A stretch of 64,000 nucleotides of DNA from an uncultured Bacteroidales bacterium (GTDB lineage Bacteria > Bacteroidota > Bacteroidia > Bacteroidales > UBA932). A model generated the notes under the pieces. It was not told the origin of the DNA. It ran no database searches and was given only the letters and a program-made list of their open reading frames with translations. The DNA lies in assembly GCA_944322815.1 (NCBI GenBank), contig CALUQB010000007.1, forward strand, positions 1 to 64,000, read 5' to 3'. A program made the position numbers and the translations under genes. This document shows, one piece after another, positions 59,538 to 64,000 of this stretch (within the stretch, counting starts at the first letter, position 1; every line of letters starts with the position of its first letter).

Positions 59538-61496
59538 ATGATTGACGTTACATTTCCTGATGGCAGCGTGAAAACTTTCGATGAGGGGATCACTGCATAT
59601 CAAATCGCACAGGGCATCAGTCCCAAACTTGCGGCGGAGGTACTCGCTGCGGCTGTAAAATTTGAGGATGATGCTGCAGGAAACACATCCATATATGACC
59701 TTGACCGTCCTTTGGACAGGAATTGTTCAGTCCGACTTCTCAAATGGGATGATGATGAAGGGAAACATGTATTCTGGCATTCTTCCTCCCATCTGATGGC
59801 TGCCGCTCTCGAAAGCTTGTATCCGGGAGTGAAATTCGGTATCGGTCCGGCTATCGAGAACGGTTTCTATTACGATGTCGATCTGGGAGATGTCCAGATT
59901 ACTGAAGCCGACCTGAAAGCGGTGGAAGACAAGATGCTGGAACTGGCCCGTACCAAAGAACATTTCGTCCGCAGGGAAGTGCCCAAGGCCGAAGCTCTGG
60001 AAACGTTCCGGGAAAAGGGTGACGAATATAAGTGCGAACTTATAGGCGAACTGGAAGACGGTACCATATCTTTCTATACCAACGGAGATTTTACCGACCT
60101 GTGCCGCGGTCCTCATCTTAGAGATACTTCCGTGATCAAGGCGGTCAAGCTTACATCCATCGCCGGCGCATACTGGAGAGGTGACGAAAACCGCAAGATG
60201 CTTACGAGAATCTACGGTATCACGTTCCCTAAGAAATCCATGCTGGATGACTATCTCGCCATGCTCGAGGAGGCGAAGAAGAGAGATCACAGGAAGATCG
60301 GAAAGGAAATGGAGCTCTTTACTTTTTCTTCCCGTGTAGGACAAGGCCTGCCGATGTGGCTGCCGAAGGGTGCGGATCTCCGCGAAAGACTTGAGAACTT
60401 CCTGAAGAAGGTGCAGAAGTCATACGGTTATCTGCCTGTCATCACGCCTCATATAGGAAACAAGGATCTGTATGTGACATCAGGCCACTATGCCAAGTAC
60501 GGAAAGGATTCTTTCCAGCCTATCCATACTCCGCAGGAAGGGGAGGAATTCCTGCTCAAGCCGATGAACTGCCCTCATCATTGCGAAATATACAGGTCCA
60601 AGCCGAGATCTTACAAGGATCTGCCTCTGAGATTTGCCGAGTTCGGTACGGTATACCGCTACGAGCAGAGCGGCGAGCTCCACGGACTTACGAGAGTGCG
60701 TGGCTTCACACAGGATGACGCCCATCTCTTCTGCCGTCCAGACCAGCTGAAAGAGGAGTTCTGTAAGGTCATCGACATCATTCTCTATGTGTTCAAGACC
60801 CTGCATTTCGATGAGTATATAGCTCAGGTTTCATTGCGTGACCTGAATCATAAGGAGAAGTATATAGGCACTGACGAAAACTGGGAAAAGGCCGAGCAGG
60901 CTATCATAGATGCCGCAGCCGAAAAGGGTCTCAAGACCATAGTCGTTCCCGGCGAGGCTGCTTTCTACGGACCGAAACTCGATTTCATGGTGAAAGACGC
61001 TCTGGGGAGAAAGTGGCAGCTTGGAACCATTCAGGTGGACTATAATCTTCCGGAGAGGTTCGAGCTCGAATATACCGGCAGTGACGGAAAGAAGCACAGG
61101 CCGGTGATGATTCACAGGGCTCCGTTCGGTTCGCTTGAAAGATTCGTGGCCGTACTCCTCGAACATACCGCCGGAAAACTTCCTCTGTGGCTGACCCCTG
61201 ACCAGGTCAATATCCTGCCAGTCAGTGAAAAATTCTCGGATTATGCAAAAAAAGTTTGCGATTTGATGAATAATTCCGATATTCGCGCCTCAATTGACGA
61301 CAGGAACGAAACCATAGGAAAGAGAATAAGGGAAAGCGAGTTGCAGAGGATTCCGTTCCTGGTCATCGTAGGAGAGAAGGAGATGGAGAACGGCACTGTT
61401 TCGGTCAGGAGGCAGGGCGGAAAGGATGAAGGCTCGATGAAAGTCGGGGATTTCATCGCACTTGTAAGGAAAGAGGTCGAAGACATGTTGTCTTAG
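59538..61496 (+). CDS. thrS: Threonyl-tRNA synthetase
   Basis: 652 residues from ATG 59538 ([17 protein letters not shown]). TGS domain at the N-terminus, second additional/editing domain with [11 protein letters not shown] (~79-89) and the CRGPHLRDT zinc site of editing (~191), catalytic class II core with motif 1 ([17 protein letters not shown]), the zinc ligand in [12 protein letters not shown] (~342-353) and motif 3 ([16 protein letters not shown]), then an anticodon-binding domain. Charges tRNA-Thr. Start chosen after the -7 box; an upstream in-frame start at 59508 lies at the predicted transcription start. 49 bp before infC. Confidence 0.97.
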   Translation: MIDVTFPDGSVKTFDEGITAYQIAQGISPKLAAEVLAAAVKFEDDAAGNTSIYDLDRPLDRNCSVRLLKWDDDEGKHVFWHSSSHLMAAALESLYPGVKFGIGPAIENGFYYDVDLGDVQITEADLKAVEDKMLELARTKEHFVRREVPKAEALETFREKGDEYKCELIGELEDGTISFYTNGDFTDLCRGPHLRDTSVIKAVKLTSIAGAYWRGDENRKMLTRIYGITFPKKSMLDDYLAMLEEAKKRDHRKIGKEMELFTFSSRVGQGLPMWLPKGADLRERLENFLKKVQKSYGYLPVITPHIGNKDLYVTSGHYAKYGKDSFQPIHTPQEGEEFLLKPMNCPHHCEIYRSKPRSYKDLPLRFAEFGTVYRYEQSGELHGLTRVRGFTQDDAHLFCRPDQLKEEFCKVIDIILYVFKTLHFDEYIAQVSLRDLNHKEKYIGTDENWEKAEQAIIDAAAEKGLKTIVVPGEAAFYGPKLDFMVKDALGRKWQLGTIQVDYNLPERFELEYTGSDGKKHRPVMIHRAPFGSLERFVAVLLEHTAGKLPLWLTPDQVNILPVSEKFSDYAKKVCDLMNNSDIRASIDDRNETIGKRIRESELQRIPFLVIVGEKEMENGTVSVRRQGGKDEGSMKVGDFIALVRKEVEDMLS

Positions 61497-61531
61497 ACGG
61501 CTCTATATTGTGTTGATTATTAACTTAATTT

Positions 61532-61537
61532 AGGAGG
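61532..61537 (+). promoter_or_regulatory. Shine-Dalgarno AGGAGG in front of infC
   Basis: AGGAGG, 8 nt before the in-frame ATC at 61546. A perfect Shine-Dalgarno is unusual in this window and decides the infC start. Confidence 0.75.
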
Positions 61538-61545
61538 ATTTTTTT

Positions 61546-62172
61546 ATCGCAGCACCATTTAAACCATCTGCGCCGAAATTTTCAGGACCCAGACCGAACA
61601 ATGCAGGTCCTCAGGGTGCAGGTCGTCCTTCAGGAAACGGTCAGAGACCGAGGAAGGATGAAGACGGATTGAGAATTAATGAAGAGATCACCGCTCCCAG
61701 GGTGCGACTTGTCGGTGACAATGTGCCCGAGCAGGGGATAATTTCTACATCTGAGGCCTTGAAGAAGGCGGAAGAGCTTGGACTTGACCTGGTTGAAATC
61801 ACTGCTAAAGTAGATCCTCCTGTGTGTAAGATCATAGACTACCAGAAGTATCTGTACCAGCAGAAGAAGAGAGCCAAGGAAATGAAGGCGAATTCTACGA
61901 AGGTAGTCATAAAGGAAATCAGGTTCGGGCCGAATACCGATGAACATGATTTCCAGTTCAAACTGAAACATGCGATAGGCTTCCTTCAGGAAGGCTCGAA
62001 AGTCAAGGCTTCGGTCTTTTTCAAGGGTAGGGCCATTCTTTACGTGGATCAGGGAGAAAAACTTCTGCTCAGGTTCGCCCTGGAACTGGAAGAGTATGGA
62101 CGTGCGGAACAGATGCCTAAGCTGGAAGGCAAGAGGATGATGATGATGATCGCACCGATAAAGAAAAAATAG
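61546..62172 (+). CDS. infC: Translation initiation factor IF-3, AUC start
   Basis: 208 residues if started at ATC 61546. The conserved IF-3 body begins [20 protein letters not shown] and continues with [20 protein letters not shown] (~76-95), [14 protein letters not shown] and a C-terminal [11 protein letters not shown]-type end. The frame is open from the stop before 61546, and there is no ATG, GTG or TTG between the AGGAGG and residue 42 (TTG 61669), which would remove the N-terminal extension. IF-3 genes in other bacteria use the rare start AUU, which IF-3 itself discriminates against; AUC is in the same class. A 40-residue Pro/Gly/Asn-rich extension precedes the conserved domain. Between thrS and rpmI, as usual. 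Confidence 0.9.
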   Translation: MAAPFKPSAPKFSGPRPNNAGPQGAGRPSGNGQRPRKDEDGLRINEEITAPRVRLVGDNVPEQGIISTSEALKKAEELGLDLVEITAKVDPPVCKIIDYQKYLYQQKKRAKEMKANSTKVVIKEIRFGPNTDEHDFQFKLKHAIGFLQEGSKVKASVFFKGRAILYVDQGEKLLLRFALELEEYGRAEQMPKLEGKRMMMMIAPIKKK

Positions 62173-62219
62173 TCCGGACAGTCCGGAACTATATATTATT
62201 AACAGTAAAAAGTTTAACT

Positions 62220-62414
62220 ATGTCAAAGACAAAGACCAACTCCGGTGCAAAAAAGCGTTTCAAGCTTACCGGAACGGGAAAACTGAAGAGAAAACACGCT
62301 TACAAGAGCCACATTCTCACAAAGAAGACCAAGAAGCAGAAGAGAAATTTGACTCATTTCGCTGTCGTTACCAGCGCTGACGAAAAGAGAGTCAAAGCTT
62401 TATTGGGAATGTAA
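62220..62414 (+). CDS. rpmI: Ribosomal protein L35
   Basis: 64 residues, very basic. [20 protein letters not shown] (5-24) followed by [21 protein letters not shown] is the L35 signature. Part of the 50S subunit. Middle gene of infC-rpmI-rplT, 47 bp after infC and 78 bp before rplT. Confidence 0.97.
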   Translation: MSKTKTNSGAKKRFKLTGTGKLKRKHAYKSHILTKKTKKQKRNLTHFAVVTSADEKRVKALLGM

Positions 62415-62440
62415 TTATCAATTTATGTCAAACTTGGAAT

Positions 62441-62471
62441 GCAGTAGAAAAGCTCCTTTGAAGGACACTGC
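62441..62471 (+). other. Stem-loop between rpmI and rplT
   Basis: GCAGT (62441-62445) pairs with ACTGC (62467-62471), enclosing CCTT-TG-AAGG. It lies 22 bp upstream of the rplT ATG. L20 represses its own operon in other bacteria by binding structured leaders; whether this short hairpin is such a site is unknown. Confidence 0.3.
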
Positions 62472-62492
62472 CTCCATAAAACAGTTAAATTT

Positions 62493-62837
62493 ATGCCAAG
62501 ATCGGTTAATTCAGTTGCCTCAAGGGCACGCCGCAAGAAAATCCTTAAGAAGACCCGCGGTTATTTCCTTTCCAGAAAGAATGTCTGGACGGTAGCAAAG
62601 AACACCTATGAGAAAGGACTCACTTATGCTTACCGTGACCGTAAGACCAAGAAACGTAATTTCCGTGCACTCTGGATCCAGAGAATCAATGCCGCTGCAC
62701 GTCAGTATGGCATGACTTACTCCCAGTTCATGGGCAAGCTCGGAAAACAGAACATCGGTCTGAACCGCAAAGTGCTTGCAGACCTTGCTATGAATAATCC
62801 TCAAGCGTTTGAGGCTATTGTCAATTCTGTAAAATAG
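62493..62837 (+). CDS. rplT: Ribosomal protein L20
   Basis: 114 residues, normal size. [20 protein letters not shown] (2-21), [20 protein letters not shown] and a C-terminal [20 protein letters not shown] are conserved L20 segments. L20 binds 23S rRNA early in 50S assembly and autoregulates its operon in several bacteria. lepB follows 8 bp later. Confidence 0.97.
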   Translation: MPRSVNSVASRARRKKILKKTRGYFLSRKNVWTVAKNTYEKGLTYAYRDRKTKKRNFRALWIQRINAAARQYGMTYSQFMGKLGKQNIGLNRKVLADLAMNNPQAFEAIVNSVK

Positions 62838-62845
62838 TTCTTTGA

Positions 62846-64000
62846 ATGGGCTGGAAGGAATTTTACCATAACAGGTGGGCGAGGTTCGGTTTCTGGGCTT
62901 TGCTGTATCTATTATGGGTGATCTGGCTCGGAAACTATTGGTGGCTCCTTGGCCTTGCAGTGATTTTCGATCTCCATATCACCAGGAAGGTGAAATGGGC
63001 GTTCTGGAAAAAGACTTACAAGGAAGGAGAGAAGCACAGCGCCGTCAATGAATGGCTTGATGCCATCATCTTTGCGGTGATAGTGGTTACGTTCATCAAT
63101 ATTTTCTTCTTCCAGGCGTTCAAGATTCCTTCGTCATCGATGGAAAGTTCCCTTATGACAGGTGATCATCTTTTCGTCAGCAAACTGACATACGGGCCGA
63201 GAATCCCGCAGACTCCGCTGACTATCCCGTTCACCCACAACGTCATTTTCGGAAAGGAGTCATATTCGACGCTGATCCAGAGTGACTACAGGAGACTGAA
63301 AGGTTTCCGTGAGGTGCGGAGAGGTGACTATGTCGTGTTCGGCTTTCCGAACGGGGATACGGTACTGACCAAGTTTCCTGCTGAAGATTACTATGCCATG
63401 TGCAGGACCATAGGACGTGAGAACGTCATTTCGTATTACGGTCCTGTGAAAGTCCGTCCTATGGACAAGAAAGACCATTACGTGAAACGCTGTGTCGCCG
63501 TTCATGGCGATACGCTCGAAATCCGCAACGGACTTGTCTATGTGAATTCAGAACCCCTGGAGGTGTATCCCGGAGTGCAGAATTCCTACAGCGTAGTGAC
63601 TGACGGGCAGAGGATAAATCCTGTGAATCTGGAGGCTCTCGGTCTCAATACCGCGGAACTGTGGTATGACAGCCAGCTGCCCGGCTATCCATACATGCCG
63701 CTGACGGCAGAGCGTCTGGAGAAAGTAAGGCAGTACCCGAATGTCGTATCCGTGGAACCGAATATCGATGTTTATCCTCCTGATGATCCGGATTCCTATC
63801 TGACCATCTTCCCTTTCTCAGAGGATTACAAGTGGACAAGAGACAACTTCGGTCCTCTCTGGATTCCTGAAAAAGGAGCGACGGTAGGTCTGGATTCCCT
63901 GACGCTTCCCCTGTACGAAAGGATAATTACCGCGTATGAAGGGAACACGTTGGAGGTGGATAAGGACGGAAAGATTTTCATCAACGGTGATGAAGCCCGG
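62846..64000 (+). CDS. lepB: Signal peptidase I (3' end outside window)
   Basis: Open from ATG 62846 to the window end; 385 residues seen. N-terminal membrane segments: FWALLYLLWVIWLGNYWWLL (~18-37) and AIIFAVIVVTFINIFFFQAF (~75-94). The catalytic Ser is in IPSSSMESSLMTGDHLFVSK (~96-115), and the catalytic Lys is in DHYVKRCVAVHGDTLEI (~210-226). It removes signal peptides in the inner membrane. A long insertion (about residues 240-340) between the Lys region and the missing C-terminal box is common in Bacteroidota versions. Tightly linked to rplT (8 bp). Confidence 0.92.
   Translation, partial: MGWKEFYHNRWARFGFWALLYLLWVIWLGNYWWLLGLAVIFDLHITRKVKWAFWKKTYKEGEKHSAVNEWLDAIIFAVIVVTFINIFFFQAFKIPSSSMESSLMTGDHLFVSKLTYGPRIPQTPLTIPFTHNVIFGKESYSTLIQSDYRRLKGFREVRRGDYVVFGFPNGDTVLTKFPAEDYYAMCRTIGRENVISYYGPVKVRPMDKKDHYVKRCVAVHGDTLEIRNGLVYVNSEPLEVYPGVQNSYSVVTDGQRINPVNLEALGLNTAELWYDSQLPGYPYMPLTAERLEKVRQYPNVVSVEPNIDVYPPDDPDSYLTIFPFSEDYKWTRDNFGPLWIPEKGATVGLDSLTLPLYERIITAYEGNTLEVDKDGKIFINGDEAR

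Noticed and set aside
1-64000. tRNA, rRNA or riboswitch
   Set aside because: Read through the intergenic gaps for cloverleaf ends or known riboswitch cores and saw none; no folding program was used.

Overview
The window is a chromosomal segment of a member of the Bacteroidota, most likely order Bacteroidales. Evidence: many genes are preceded by the Bacteroides-type -7 box TAnnTTTG; Shine-Dalgarno sequences are mostly absent; there are Mfa/FimB-type fimbrillin lipoproteins, a Bacteroidota Hc1-like histone, Bacteroidota-typical omega, DUF4954 and DUF4199 proteins, a clostripain-type lipoprotein, and an anaerobe-type 2-oxoglutarate:ferredoxin oxidoreductase. The composition is moderate in G+C. 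No tRNA, rRNA, CRISPR array, transposase or integrase of a mobile element was seen; the one tyrosine recombinase looks like housekeeping XerD.

Layout. 1-3.6 kb is accessory: three consecutive fimbrillin-like genes (the first cut by the window edge, with GLUG repeats) run straight into a 5'-truncated RhuM-family gene in another frame. 3.7-10.5 kb: carbon starvation transporter, a Fur-family regulator with an inverted repeat over its promoter, a short-chain dehydrogenase, trxB, bamD, rpoZ, recN. 10.5-14.7 kb (minus): a LysM/periplasmic-binding-fold protein, a GT4 glycosyltransferase and an anchored OmpH-like protein form one unit, with pdxJ behind. 14.8-19.7 kb: nadK, uppS, bamA and an Skp-like chaperone (envelope biogenesis). 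19.8-27.0 kb: korA, korB, gdhA, a DASS dicarboxylate transporter and an outer-membrane protein form a 2-oxoglutarate/glutamate/dicarboxylate module. 27.1-31.4 kb: Hc1-like histone, a copper P-type ATPase fused to a CopZ-like domain, and a MATE exporter. 31.4-34.9 kb: a PqqD-like / ABC transporter / HPr-kinase-like / S24-S26 peptidase-like operon that resembles RiPP export machinery but has no visible precursor or cyclase gene. 34.8-46.1 kb: pth, L25, clostripain-like protease, dipeptidyl peptidase III, xerD, SulP transporter, tdk, rsmI, a helix-hairpin-helix protein, an aldehyde dehydrogenase. 46.1-48.3 kb: a low-G+C segment carrying one AlbA_2/Schlafen-type gene, bounded by 17-bp direct repeats, that appears to have split the hairpin beyond trpS. 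48.4-59.5 kb: trpS-recA, a lipase-like lipoprotein, rlmN-patatin-recX-DUF4954, and a GT2/DUF4199 pair. 59.5-64 kb: thrS-infC-rpmI-rplT-lepB; infC appears to start with AUC behind a strong Shine-Dalgarno, and lepB runs off the end.

The strongest candidates for something new are the PqqD/ABC/HPrK/S24 operon; the 17-bp-repeat insertion, with its array of four 10-bp repeats upstream of a textbook promoter for the aldehyde dehydrogenase; the in-frame CopA-CopZ fusion with its own internal ribosome-binding site; and the fimbrillin/RhuM junction. Functions are assigned from recognisable motifs and family knowledge; no database search was run.
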